Shown here: positions 23,927 to 33,326 of the stretch, piece after piece
Numbering within the stretch: the first letter of the stretch is position 1
How the letters are laid out: each line of letters starts with the position of its first letter
Assembly (NCBI RefSeq): GCF_017592545.1
Contig: NZ_JAGFOA010000001.1
Location: 879,815 to 943,814, forward strand
Origin: Microbacterium stercoris
GTDB lineage: Bacteria > Actinomycetota > Actinomycetes > Actinomycetales > Microbacteriaceae
DNA: 64,000 bases
Reading direction: 5' to 3'
Made by a program: the position numbers and the translations under genes
Notes under the pieces: generated by a model
The model's database searches: none
What the model was told of the DNA's origin: nothing
What the model saw: the letters and a program-made list of their open reading frames with translations, nothing else

Positions 23927-26900
23927 TCACGCCGTCACCAGCTGCATGAGTTCGGCGTAATTGGTAACGACGTCGTACTTCACGTTCTCGGGATGCTGTT
24001 CGCTGACGGCCTGGAAGAACTTGCGGGCGCAATCGATCTTGGCGTTCTCCACGGCCTTGAGCTGCAACGACGATAGGGAGCCCTTGGTCTCGGCCACAAA
24101 GTACACGTGCTTGACGCTGCCATCCGTGAAGGCGATTGCCCAGTCGGGGTTGTAATCGCCGACCGGCGTGGGGATGAAGAAGCCGCGTGGCAGCTTCGCG
24201 TACACGGCGACCTCGGCGCTCGTGTCCAGCGCGGTCACGAAATCGCGCTCGACCTTCGAGTCGGTCACGACGTACTCGTAGACGTGGCGCTTGAGTCGCT
24301 GGCCCGCCTTCGTGAAGTCCTGCGCGGTTTGGTTCTGCGTGAAGATCGTCGAGTCGAAGCGGCCCTCGAGAGTGTCGTAGGTCAGCTTGTTGACGATCAG
24401 CGTCGCCTTCTGCTCGTTGACGATGCGCGCCGTCTCGGTGATGAACTGCTCGGGGTTGAGCCGGAACTTCGCGAAGGTTGACGGCTTCACGTCGCGAAGT
24501 ACCCTCGCGACGGTCCGCCGAGTCAGCTTCGTCTTCTCGGTGATCTCGCCCAGCAGGTCGTACTTCACCTGCGACCTGGCGCTCAGCGTCTCGGTGTGGG
24601 TGCGCGTCTCCGACACCGCGAATCCCGTGCCACGCTCGAGCGCATCCACATCGAGAGCGTCACGCTGCTGGCCCGTCTGCACGACGTACTGCAGTGACGC
24701 TACGTGCAGTTGTGCGTCGAGCGCATCGACGCACTTGTCGATCAGCTCGTTCGAGTCGAAGTCGACCTGGTACACCACGCGATGGTTGATGCGGTTCCAG
24801 AGTGCCTGGAACTCCTTCTTCTCGAAGTTCTCCCGGTTGAACGGGATCTCCTTCGGCTTTCGATCGTTCGTAGGCGCCGGCATGTCGAGGTACAGCGCAT
24901 CGACGAGCGGCAGCAGGAAGTCGATCACCGGAGCGAGCGCCTCAGGTGCCGGAGCGAGCTCTCGCGCCTCGCGCGCATCCTTGTATGCCTGCGTGACCGT
25001 GTCGTCGTCCCCGATGTAATCGTGCTTGATCAGGTAGCGCATCAGCTGCTTCGCGAGCACTTCGTCGACCACGCTCTCGATGCCCGACTCGTCGCGATAC
25101 GTGCGGCCCGTGAAGTACTCCTCGGTGGCCTTGCGCGGCCGCGCGGAGAGAGTGGCGATGATCTCGTTCTGCAGGCCGTCGACGAAGTCCTGGTACGACT
25201 CGTCGCATACGACCGTGAGCTCGTTGATGTCGTGCACGGTCGCGGGGTGATCCATCCGCTCGCCGTGCTGATTCACCGCGAGGCGGAGCCCGCGACCGAC
25301 CTCCTGGCGGCGTGACACGGAGTTGTCGCTCTTCTTCAGCATGCCCATCACGAATACGTTGGGGTTGTCCCAGCCCTCGCGCAGCGCGGAGTGCGAGAAT
25401 AGGAACCGCAGCGGCGTCGCCAGGTCGAGCAGCTTCTCCTTGTCCTTCAGGATCAAGTCGTAGTCGCCGGCCTCGGAAGCCTGCCCCTTGTCATCCCCTC
25501 GACCAAGGATCTTCGGCTCGACCTGACGACCCGTCTTCTTGTCGATCGAGAAGTATCCGCCGTGCACGTCGCGGACGGCGTCACGGCGCAGGTAATCCTG
25601 GTACGCCGCGAAGGCCTCGTCGACCTCGAGCTCGGCGAGCACCTCGGCGCGGATCAGCTCGTACTCCTCCTCGAAGATCCGCGCGTACTCGCCGAGCGTG
25701 TCCTCGCGGCCGTATTCGCGGTACTTCGCGACCTCGTCGATGAAGAAGAGCGAGAGCACCTTGATGCCCTGCGGGTGAAGCGCGCGCTCTTTCTCGAGGT
25801 GGGAGCGGATCACCTCGCGGATCTGGATGCGTCGCTTCTGCTCTTCGGTCACGTCGAGCGTGGCCTCGCCGGCGTGGACGACGTCGCCCGTCGACAGCTC
25901 GATGATGTCGCGCACTGCGTCGACGTCGGTGACAAGGATCGGTCGCCCGTCGGGTTTGTAGGCCTCGATCCCATTCGACAGATCGTAGAGGTTGCTGCCC
26001 TTGGTCACGCGCTTTACGAGAGGCCTAATCGGGCCACCCTTCGGTTGCACGTACATCTCGATACGCGCGGTCGGCGGCGACCCCTTCTTCACCTCGATCG
26101 CGTCGAGGTAGATGTACGCGGTGGAGCCGGCGAGGCCGCGCACCGTGATTCCGCGCACGCCGATCTTCTTCACGAGCTTCGCGTTGTACGCGTCGACCGC
26201 ATCGAGCCGGTGCACCTTGTTGTACTCGTGGAACGGCTTGTGTGTCGCGGAGTAGCGCAGCACCATCAGCGGGTTGAACTTGGCGAGCGATTCGAGCGAC
26301 GCGGACGCCTTCTTGGGCTTGCCCTTGCTGTCGAACTCCTCGCCGAAGCGTTGCGGCTCATCGATGATGACGATCGGTCGGTTCGCGCTGATGACGTCGA
26401 TCGGCTTGCGCGACTGGAAATCATCGAGCTCGCGGAAGATCCGCCGAGCCTCGTCGGACGCGGACTTTCCTGCTTCCGCCCTATCCTCAGCGGCGACCGC
26501 CGTGTTGAATGCCTGGACATTGATGATCATGACCTGCACGCCGGCGTCCGAGCTGAATCGCTCGAGCTCGTGCAGCTGCGATGAGTTGTAGATGAACGCG
26601 CGCGGCTTGGTTTTGTACTCCTCCATGAAGTGCTCGGCCGTAACGTCGAACGTCTTCTTGACGCCCTCGCGGATCGCGATGGACGGCACGACGACGATGA
26701 ACTTCGACCAGCCGTAGCGGCGATGCATCTCCATCATGGTCTTGATGTAGACGTAGGTCTTGCCGGTTCCCGTCTCCATCTCGACCGTGAGGTTCGGCGC
26801 ACCCGGCGCGGCCTTGCTCGTCGCGAGCTCGGACGACTGATTGAGGCCGCTGGCCGCCTGGGTCGCGCGGATGTTCGCGAGCAGTTGGCTCGCGGGCGGC

Positions 26901-27076
26901 GCGATGGGGGCGTTGCGCAGACCCGGGCCGAGTTCGATGGTCGTCTGGCCATCCTTCGCGCGACCGGGGTCGATGCGGTAGGTGACACCGGTGTCCTTCG
27001 GCTGCCCCGCGAACACGTTGACGACCGCGTTGACTGCCTCGGTCTGATAGGCCTGCGTCTTGAACTGGAGCTTCAT
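23927..27076 (-). CDS. res: Type III-like restriction endonuclease/helicase subunit Res
   Basis: A 1049-residue SF2 helicase-nuclease. Walker A ETGTGKT (101-107) in VEMETGTGKTYVYIKTMMEM, then YGWSKFIVVVPSIAIREGV and a DEPQ motif II (239-242) are typical of type III Res subunits. FSHSALREGWDNPNVF and RRQEVGRGLRL are motifs of the second helicase lobe. At the C-terminus D978 in YNPDW and E996-x-K998 in FVAETKG form a PD-(D/E)xK nuclease site, so the nuclease appears intact. It begins 11 bp after the mod stop. With Mod it should cut DNA lacking the cognate adenine methylation. Confidence 0.92.
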   Translation of the reverse strand: MKLQFKTQAYQTEAVNAVVNVFAGQPKDTGVTYRIDPGRAKDGQTTIELGPGLRNAPIAPPASQLLANIRATQAASGLNQSSELATSKAAPGAPNLTVEMETGTGKTYVYIKTMMEMHRRYGWSKFIVVVPSIAIREGVKKTFDVTAEHFMEEYKTKPRAFIYNSSQLHELERFSSDAGVQVMIINVQAFNTAVAAEDRAEAGKSASDEARRIFRELDDFQSRKPIDVISANRPIVIIDEPQRFGEEFDSKGKPKKASASLESLAKFNPLMVLRYSATHKPFHEYNKVHRLDAVDAYNAKLVKKIGVRGITVRGLAGSTAYIYLDAIEVKKGSPPTARIEMYVQPKGGPIRPLVKRVTKGSNLYDLSNGIEAYKPDGRPILVTDVDAVRDIIELSTGDVVHAGEATLDVTEEQKRRIQIREVIRSHLEKERALHPQGIKVLSLFFIDEVAKYREYGREDTLGEYARIFEEEYELIRAEVLAELEVDEAFAAYQDYLRRDAVRDVHGGYFSIDKKTGRQVEPKILGRGDDKGQASEAGDYDLILKDKEKLLDLATPLRFLFSHSALREGWDNPNVFVMGMLKKSDNSVSRRQEVGRGLRLAVNQHGERMDHPATVHDINELTVVCDESYQDFVDGLQNEIIATLSARPRKATEEYFTGRTYRDESGIESVVDEVLAKQLMRYLIKHDYIGDDDTVTQAYKDAREARELAPAPEALAPVIDFLLPLVDALYLDMPAPTNDRKPKEIPFNRENFEKKEFQALWNRINHRVVYQVDFDSNELIDKCVDALDAQLHVASLQYVVQTGQQRDALDVDALERGTGFAVSETRTHTETLSARSQVKYDLLGEITEKTKLTRRTVARVLRDVKPSTFAKFRLNPEQFITETARIVNEQKATLIVNKLTYDTLEGRFDSTIFTQNQTAQDFTKAGQRLKRHVYEYVVTDSKVERDFVTALDTSAEVAVYAKLPRGFFIPTPVGDYNPDWAIAFTDGSVKHVYFVAETKGSLSSLQLKAVENAKIDCARKFFQAVSEQHPENVKYDVVTNYAELMQLVTA

Positions 27077-27087
27077 CCGGCGCTCGC

Positions 27088-29043
27088 TCAGATGGCCTTG
27101 ACGGAGGTGTCGGGCGACACCTCGGCGAAGACCTGCTCCGCATTGATGCGCTCGGCGTCGGTTGCGAACGCGTCATCGCGGAACACCGCCCGCACCGGCT
27201 GCCGTTCAGCAATCGCCCGCACGACGGCGGGGGTGACGCTCTCGTCGAAACACGCGATCAGCCCGCCGTCATCGACCACGAACACCTCGCGCCCGTCGAT
27301 CTGCTCACGCCGGATCGGCAACGTCAGCTCAAGACCCCAGTCGAGGAGCACCTGGAACAGGAGGTCCTCACGGGTGCGGTCACGCTTGATGCTCGACGTG
27401 CGCTCGCCCAGGTCGAGCTGATTCGTCTCGTCGGGGGTGCGGAGCACATCGGCCATGTTGGTGGTGTCGATGCGGAGTGCGCGGAAGCCGGTATCAAGTG
27501 GTGCCGTATCCGCAGCGCGTTCCATGTTGACCTTCTTGCCGGCACGGCGGACCCGTTCACGTGAGACCTCAGCGATCGTCCTATATCCCTCCCTCGCAGC
27601 GTTAGAGTGCGTCGCCGGGATCTCATCTAGTTGGACGAGAATGTACTTTCGCGAACCCCCATCCTTTGCGTTCTGCAGCATTACTGCGTGCGCGCTCGTC
27701 CCGGAGCCTGCGAAGAAGTCGAGAATCAGATCGTCCTTTGAGGTTCCGAACTCGACAATCTTCCGGAGTACATGCTCATCTTTTGGGTTATCGAAAACTG
27801 CGCCCCCCAGCAGGCTCTTGAGGCGCCCGCTCGCGCCCCGTCCGTCGACGTAGAACACACTGTACGGAATCTCGTCTTCGGCATCAGATAGATAGCGCTT
27901 GTACGTTGGTCGCGTAGTTTCGTCCGGGCCAAATTTGATCCGGTTTTCAGCGAGCAACGTCGCCATCTGCTCGGGCGCATATCGCCACCCGTGCTCAGGC
28001 ATGCTTACGGCTTTACCTGTGACAGGGTGAAACACGTCGTACTTCGAACGTGACGTGGGCGAGTTCTTCGAGAGATCTGACGGGAAGAACACACCTCGCT
28101 CGTCCACGCTCGAATAGTGTTTGTGGCGCTTCGCTGGATCGTCTTCGCCCAACTGGCGATACCACGCGCGAAGCCCGGACGCTACCGCGGCGTTATCCTC
28201 ACCGTGTGCCCGCCGAAGTCGCCCATACTCGGCATAGATCTCGTCTAGCCCTTCCTTCCGTGTACGCCACGCGCCTACTCGTGAATCGAGCGATGAGATG
28301 TCACGAGCGAAGATGAGGATGTACTCATGAGAGGAGGAGATGTACTTTGAGTCGTTCTTGCGGCCAGCCGCCCAGACCATCGCCCCCACGAAATTATGCT
28401 CGCCAAATACTTCTGCGGCGAGGCGATGAAGGTTTCCCATCTCAGCGTCGTCAATGGACATGAAGATCGCGCCGTCTTCTGACAGCAGGTTCCGGGCGAG
28501 CTTCAGGCGCGGCGACATCATCGACAGCCAGTCGCTATGAAATCGACCGTTAGTCTCCGAGTTTGCAGTTAGTCGAGCACCAGCGTTATCGACTTGCCCC
28601 GAGCGATCCAGATAGTCCTTTGTTGTCGCCGCAAAGTCGTCGTTATAGACGAAATCGTTCCCCGTGTTGTACGGCGGATCGATGTAGATGAGCTTCACCT
28701 TGCCGAGGTACGACTCCTGCAGCAGTTTCAGGGCGTCGAGGTTGTCGCCCTCGATGAAGAGGTTCTTCGTGGCGTCGAAGTCGACCGACTCCTCGCGCAT
28801 CGGGCGAAGCGTCTTCGCGATGGGGGCGTTCGCCGCGAAGGCTGCGGCGCGCTTGCCGGGCCAGTCGAGCTGGTAGCGCTCCTGGGGGCCCTCGACGATG
28901 TGATCCGAGAGCTCCTGCCGGAGGGCGTCGAAGTCGATCGCGCGCTTCACGGCGCCGTCGGCGTCGCGGGTCTCGGTCACGACGTTCGGGAACAGCTCAG
29001 CGAGCTTGTCGATGTTCGCCTGGGTGAGGTCGGGCGACGTCAT
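27088..29043 (-). CDS. mod: Type III-like DNA adenine methyltransferase Mod
   Basis: A 651-residue N6-adenine methyltransferase of the beta class. Motif IV DPPYNTGNDF lies near the N-terminus (about residues 122-131) and motif I LDFFAGSGTSAHAVM in the second half, the order expected for Mod subunits; between them lies a variable target-recognition region (about 27700-28600) that is visibly poorer in GC. The ATG at 29043 has GGAG nine bases upstream; a GTG at 29058 with AGG would add five residues. It is fourth in the cassette, after DUF4391, and followed by res. It methylates host DNA to protect it and gives specificity to Res. Confidence 0.92.
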   Translation of the reverse strand: MTSPDLTQANIDKLAELFPNVVTETRDADGAVKRAIDFDALRQELSDHIVEGPQERYQLDWPGKRAAAFAANAPIAKTLRPMREESVDFDATKNLFIEGDNLDALKLLQESYLGKVKLIYIDPPYNTGNDFVYNDDFAATTKDYLDRSGQVDNAGARLTANSETNGRFHSDWLSMMSPRLKLARNLLSEDGAIFMSIDDAEMGNLHRLAAEVFGEHNFVGAMVWAAGRKNDSKYISSSHEYILIFARDISSLDSRVGAWRTRKEGLDEIYAEYGRLRRAHGEDNAAVASGLRAWYRQLGEDDPAKRHKHYSSVDERGVFFPSDLSKNSPTSRSKYDVFHPVTGKAVSMPEHGWRYAPEQMATLLAENRIKFGPDETTRPTYKRYLSDAEDEIPYSVFYVDGRGASGRLKSLLGGAVFDNPKDEHVLRKIVEFGTSKDDLILDFFAGSGTSAHAVMLQNAKDGGSRKYILVQLDEIPATHSNAAREGYRTIAEVSRERVRRAGKKVNMERAADTAPLDTGFRALRIDTTNMADVLRTPDETNQLDLGERTSSIKRDRTREDLLFQVLLDWGLELTLPIRREQIDGREVFVVDDGGLIACFDESVTPAVVRAIAERQPVRAVFRDDAFATDAERINAEQVFAEVSPDTSVKAI

Positions 29044-29063
29044 GCGCAGTTTCTCCACGGGTA

Positions 29064-29699
29064 CTACCTCTGTGCTTCGAGCTCGCCCCGCAGCGCGGCC
29101 AAAGCGCGACGGAGTTCGAGCTTGCGGTTGAGTTGGGGTTCGTTTCGCAGCCGGCGCTCGGCGGCGGCCACCTGCCGTTCGAGCTGGTCGACGCGCTTCA
29201 GCCGCGCGGCGAGGTCTGCCGGGCTCTCCGTTGCGCGGCCCGCGATGGGAAGCACGGGTTCGACGATCGCCGCGTACAGTGCCGGCAGCGTGATCGCGGT
29301 CGGCAACGGCGTGCGCTCACGATCCGAGGGCATCCAGCCGGTTGAGTGATATGTGCCCGACTTCTGCATCGCTGCAGCCATCCGCGTCTCTTCGTCGCCG
29401 CGCGCGATCTCGAAGACGATCGGCGTGAGCACCGCCTTGTCGATCGCGGCGAGTACCGTCGGCGACACGTCGTCGCCCTTTACCGCGACCCGGAAGACCT
29501 GCACCTCGGGCACCAGCTCGTCGCCGGACAGATTCACGGTCGCCTCGGCGAGCTTGTACGCCCACTCGACGCTCGCCACCTCGTTGACGAAGCGCTCGCG
29601 CACCGCCGCCGTGACGGATCCGTGCGCATAGAGCTTCTCCTTTGGCACGCGCCGCCCGAAGGCGGCCGCCGCGGGCCAGTCGTACAGCACGTCAGTCAT
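29064..29699 (-). CDS. DUF4391 protein
   Basis: A 211-residue protein starting MTDVLYDWPAAAAFGRRVPKEK and YAHG, the hallmark start of DUF4391. The C-terminal 45 residues are a predicted coiled coil (LKRVDQLERQVAAAERRLRNE and beyond). Its ATG overlaps the helicase stop (ATGA), so the two are translated together. DUF4391 genes are regularly found between an SNF2-type helicase and a Mod/Res pair; the molecular role is unknown to me, possibly a connector or specificity partner. Confidence 0.85.
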   Translation of the reverse strand: MTDVLYDWPAAAAFGRRVPKEKLYAHGSVTAAVRERFVNEVASVEWAYKLAEATVNLSGDELVPEVQVFRVAVKGDDVSPTVLAAIDKAVLTPIVFEIARGDEETRMAAAMQKSGTYHSTGWMPSDRERTPLPTAITLPALYAAIVEPVLPIAGRATESPADLAARLKRVDQLERQVAAAERRLRNEPQLNRKLELRRALAALRGELEAQR

Positions 29700-32600
29700 C
29701 GCGCCCCGCGATCAACGACGGCGATGAAGGCGAGCAGCTCGAAGTCGTCGAGCCCGGCGATGTCCTGCGTGAGCGCGGTCGTGGCCCCAGGTGTGAAGAG
29801 GCTGTCGATGTCGCGCTCGTCGGTGACCTCGATCATCGAGCGGATCGCGTCGGTCAGCAGGTCCGAGTAGGTCGCCATGTCAGCGCCGTCACGCGTCGCT
29901 TCGTTGAACATCGCGACGACGTCCGCCACGGGGTCGTCCACGCCGCGGCAGCCGGCCCGCAGCAGGTCGAGCAGGCGCTTCGCCTCGGTATGGTCCGCGA
30001 CGACCTGGCCCTGGTCATTGAGGTACACGAGGTAGTGCGGGTGCAGGCGGTTGCCCCGGTTGACGTCGTCCGGCGCGTTCATATTGCGCAGCGCAAAGAT
30101 CGCGCCCGGCACGAGGCCCTTGGCCGGGTCAGCGGGGATCACCGCATGGAGGCCCTTCGGGCTCCGCGCGAGATCGCCGTGCTCCGTGATGTAGCCGAGC
30201 AGGTCCATGCGGAAGTCGTTGAGGCCGAGGTCGGTGATCGAGACGCCGGCGCGCACGTCCTCGAGGTCGATGACGTCCTCCTGCAGCCGCCGCAGCTGCT
30301 CGCGCCGGTACGCCGCTTCGGCCCCGCCGGGGTCGAGCACGTTGTCGTCGCCGGTACCCGCGATGTTGGCGATGGTCATCCGGCCCTCGACGCGCTCCTT
30401 CAGATTGATGTACGCGTCGAGCGAGATGTCCGGCCAGAAGTTGACCAGCTGGATGACCTCGTTCGTGGATCCGATCCGGTCCACGCGCCCGAAGCGCTGG
30501 ATGATCCGGACCGGGTTCCAGTGGATGTCGTAGTTGATCAGGAAGTCGCAGTCCTGCAGGTTCTGACCCTCGCTGATCACGTCCGTGCCGATCAGCACGT
30601 CGATCTCTCGCGTCTCGCCCGGCATCGTCAGGTCGCGACTCTTCGAGCGCGGCGAGAAGAGCGTCATCGCCTCCTGCGCTCCGAAACCGGTGCCGAGCGT
30701 CGTGCGCACACCGTGACTGCCACCCGTGATGACGGCGCTCTCGAGGCCGTGTCGCGCGAGTACGGGAGCGAGTTCGCGGTACAGGTACTCGGCGGTGTCG
30801 GCGAAAGCCGAGAAGACCAGAACCTTGCGGTTCGGGCTGCCGTCCGGCTGGGTGTTGAGCGGGTTCGCGACCTTCTCCTCGATCGTCGCGAGCAGCCGGC
30901 GCAGCTTGAGGTCGCGGTCGGGGACGACACGGTTCGCTTCCTCGAGCAATCCGCGCAGCACCTCGCAATCAACCGCGAGGTCGCGGCGCCACGATTCGGT
31001 GTCAATGTCGCGCAGCGCGATCCTCACGCCGCCGCCCACGAGGAACGCGCTCAGCTCGGCGTCGTCCTGATCATCCGTGTCGAGATCGAGCCCGGCATCC
31101 CCGACACCCTCCACGGTCTCGCCACGCTCGATCTGGGAGAGCGTCGCATCGGTGATCTGATCGATCCGGCCGAGCGTGAGCCGGAACGCCTCGACCGAGC
31201 TCTCGAGGCGCTTGAGGAGGTTCACGGTCATGAGCTTCCGGATGCCTTCTTGACGCCCCTTCAGCCCCGCGCCCCCGACGAACTTGTCGACGTCCTCGTA
31301 GATCGCTCGACGGCTCGCGTAGACGTAGTCGAGCGGCCGGTAGACCGCGAGCGTGAGTTGCTGCAGGCGCTCGAAGATCTCGTCGAACTTCGGGACGTCG
31401 GCGATATCCGTCAGCGGTTCCCGGATCGCGATTGGAGGCAGACGCTTCGGGAAGGCGCCGATGTCGGTCATGTCGTAGAACGCCTGGATGTGCTTGCGCG
31501 ACCGTGCGATCGTCACGGCGTCGAGCAGCTCGAAGAAGTCGAAGTCGAGCATTTGCAGGATGCGATCCGCCGTGCGCTGTGCCGGATCGAGCTTCGACCA
31601 GTCATTGAACGCGCGCTGCGCCTCGCGGAAGACGTTCTCGACCGTGGTCGACAGCGTCAGCTGCTTCGCGAGATCCTCGCTCTCACCCTCGTAGGCAAGC
31701 TGAAGCTGGTTCTTGAGGTCGTTGAAGCGGTTGTTCACAGGTGTGGCCGACAGCATCAGCACCTTGGTCTTGACGCCCTCGCGGATCACCTGGCGCATGA
31801 GCCGCTGGTACCGACTCTCGCGCTCCTGCACGTAGTCGGCATTGCGGAAGTTGTGCGACTCGTCGATCACGACGAGGTCGAAGTTGCCCCAGTTGAGGCG
31901 GGCGAGGTCCTTGCCGAGCGACTCGCCCCGCGTCCGTGACAGGTCCGTGTGCGCGAGCACGGTGTAGCCGAAGCGGTCCTCGTGGAACAAGTTCGTCGTG
32001 TAGGGCGAGTTGTAGTTCGTCCAGTTCTCGGCGAGCTTCTTCGGCGCCAGCACCAGCACGCTCTTGTTGCGCAGCTCGTAGTACTTGATCACCGCGAGTG
32101 CCGTGAACGTCTTCCCCAGGCCCACGCTGTCGGCCAGAATGCAGCCGTTGTACGTCTCGAGCTTGTTGATGATCCCCGTCGCGGCGTCGCGCTGGAAGTT
32201 GTACAGGCTCTGCCAGATCTTCGTGTCCTGATAGCCCGTGCGATCGTTCGGCAGCACGTCCTCGTTGATGTCGTCGAGGAACTCGGAGAACAGGTTGTAG
32301 AGGATCAGGAAGTAGATGCGCGCAGGGCTGTTCTCGGCATAGACGCTCGCGATGTGCGCGCGCACCGCCTCGGTGACGTCGATGAGCTGATCCGGGTTGT
32401 TCCAGATCTGGTCGAACAGCGTCAGGAAATGACGAGCTTCGTCCACCCCCTCGAACTTCGCGACCGTGTTCGAAACCGCATCGCCGCGTTCGTATCCGAG
32501 GTCCGCCGTGGTGAAGCCCTGCAACTGGAAGTAGGCAGCGGCGTCGTCCACCACCGCCATGCCCTGCATGGGTGCGCCCGTGGCGTTGGAGCGGAACCTC

Positions 32601-32941
32601 ACTTTGCGCCGCACCCATTCAGCGCACTCCCGCGCGATCGCCCGTTGCGTGAGCTTGTTCCGCAACCGGATCTCGAATGCTGATCCGTACAGGGTCGACT
32701 CGGCGTGCGGGATGAAGAACTCGCGCCGCTCGCGACGGATCCGGTCGGTCGCCTTCTCCGCTACGAACGACGGCGAGGTGAAGACGAACTCGAGCTCTTC
32801 GATACTCTCGAGCTGATCGCGTAAGGCCTCGAAGGCGAAGATCGAGAACGCCGACGCCGCGATGCGTACCTTCGTGCCGGGAGTGATCGTCGCCTTCAGG
32901 TCATCGCCGAGGAGCGTGCCCACATTGTCGATGATGCGCAA
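29696..32941 (-). CDS. SNF2-type helicase with N-terminal PLD-like domain
   Basis: A 1081-residue SF2 translocase. The N-terminal part (LKATITPGTKVRIAASAFSI) resembles the phospholipase-D-like domain found at the start of such helicases, although I see no clear HxK motif, so it may be inactive. The helicase core has Walker A ADSVGLGKT (270-278), motif II DESH (360-363), and motifs V-VI in LINYDIHWNPVRIIQRFGRVDRIG. I chose the TTG at 32941, next to the stop of the HTH gene, because the family begins with RIIDN; a GTG at 32983 would overlap the HTH gene. It is probably the DNA-translocating motor of the cassette. Confidence 0.88.
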   Translation of the reverse strand: MRIIDNVGTLLGDDLKATITPGTKVRIAASAFSIFAFEALRDQLESIEELEFVFTSPSFVAEKATDRIRRERREFFIPHAESTLYGSAFEIRLRNKLTQRAIARECAEWVRRKVRFRSNATGAPMQGMAVVDDAAAYFQLQGFTTADLGYERGDAVSNTVAKFEGVDEARHFLTLFDQIWNNPDQLIDVTEAVRAHIASVYAENSPARIYFLILYNLFSEFLDDINEDVLPNDRTGYQDTKIWQSLYNFQRDAATGIINKLETYNGCILADSVGLGKTFTALAVIKYYELRNKSVLVLAPKKLAENWTNYNSPYTTNLFHEDRFGYTVLAHTDLSRTRGESLGKDLARLNWGNFDLVVIDESHNFRNADYVQERESRYQRLMRQVIREGVKTKVLMLSATPVNNRFNDLKNQLQLAYEGESEDLAKQLTLSTTVENVFREAQRAFNDWSKLDPAQRTADRILQMLDFDFFELLDAVTIARSRKHIQAFYDMTDIGAFPKRLPPIAIREPLTDIADVPKFDEIFERLQQLTLAVYRPLDYVYASRRAIYEDVDKFVGGAGLKGRQEGIRKLMTVNLLKRLESSVEAFRLTLGRIDQITDATLSQIERGETVEGVGDAGLDLDTDDQDDAELSAFLVGGGVRIALRDIDTESWRRDLAVDCEVLRGLLEEANRVVPDRDLKLRRLLATIEEKVANPLNTQPDGSPNRKVLVFSAFADTAEYLYRELAPVLARHGLESAVITGGSHGVRTTLGTGFGAQEAMTLFSPRSKSRDLTMPGETREIDVLIGTDVISEGQNLQDCDFLINYDIHWNPVRIIQRFGRVDRIGSTNEVIQLVNFWPDISLDAYINLKERVEGRMTIANIAGTGDDNVLDPGGAEAAYRREQLRRLQEDVIDLEDVRAGVSITDLGLNDFRMDLLGYITEHGDLARSPKGLHAVIPADPAKGLVPGAIFALRNMNAPDDVNRGNRLHPHYLVYLNDQGQVVADHTEAKRLLDLLRAGCRGVDDPVADVVAMFNEATRDGADMATYSDLLTDAIRSMIEVTDERDIDSLFTPGATTALTQDIAGLDDFELLAFIAVVDRGAR

Positions 32942-32943
32942 CC

Positions 32944-33129
32944 TCAGGCCCCCGCCTCGGTGCCGCCGTCGCGGCGCACCCACTCGTCCAGTTCACTGAC
33001 CTTGAACTCCCAGAGACGGCCGACCTTACGTGCCGGTATGCCCTTGTCAGCGATCCAGGCGTACACGGTGTCCTTTGTCACGCCGAGATGCTCGGCGATG
33101 TCATCGGCGGACAGCCAAGGCTCGGACAT
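32944..33129 (-). CDS. Excisionase-type HTH DNA-binding protein
   Basis: A 61-residue protein with a winged HTH of the MerR/excisionase class: LSADDIAEHLGVTKDTVYAW, then KGIPARKVGRLWEFKVSELD. It is first in the minus-strand cassette and ends 3 bp before the helicase start. It may be an excisionase left from the mobile element or a regulator of the cassette; its operon position favours the latter. A CCGGGTTTTCCCGG dyad at 33151-33164 upstream may be its site. Confidence 0.85.
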   Translation of the reverse strand: MSEPWLSADDIAEHLGVTKDTVYAWIADKGIPARKVGRLWEFKVSELDEWVRRDGGTEAGA

Positions 33130-33280
33130 GCGGTCTCCAGGCGGGGGAAGCCGGGTTTTCCCGGATGTCGCCGATCCTATCCAGACCGTCGTCGGATCCC
33201 GCCGTCAGCGTCACTGGCTGGTCCGGTCAGTACGCGACCGTTGGGTGAGGATGCTGTCTGGTGGCAAGCAGCTGCTGGCT

Positions 33281-33318
33281 GAAGAGGTCTCCGCTGCCGT
33301 TGCAGTAGAGACCTCTTC
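33281..33318. repeat. Inverted repeat between the restriction cassette and the decayed genes
   Basis: GAAGAGGTCTC (33281-33291) and GAGACCTCTTC (33308-33318) form a perfect 11-bp stem with a 16-nt loop. It lies just past the end of the decayed mobilization-type gene, in otherwise unexplained sequence (33165-33326). It could be a terminator of that gene or a relic of the transfer region. Confidence 0.55.
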
Positions 33319-33326
33319 ATCGACGA

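Noticed and set aside
22257..33129. DISARM or BREX system
   Set aside because: The cassette has a methyltransferase, helicases and a PLD-like domain, but no DrmA/DrmB (DUF1998), PglZ or BrxC/BrxL genes; Mod/Res plus DUF4391 fits better.
32944..33129. Excisionase proving an active integrative element
   Set aside because: The HTH gene is the first gene of the restriction cassette and no integrase is present, so a regulatory role is at least as likely.
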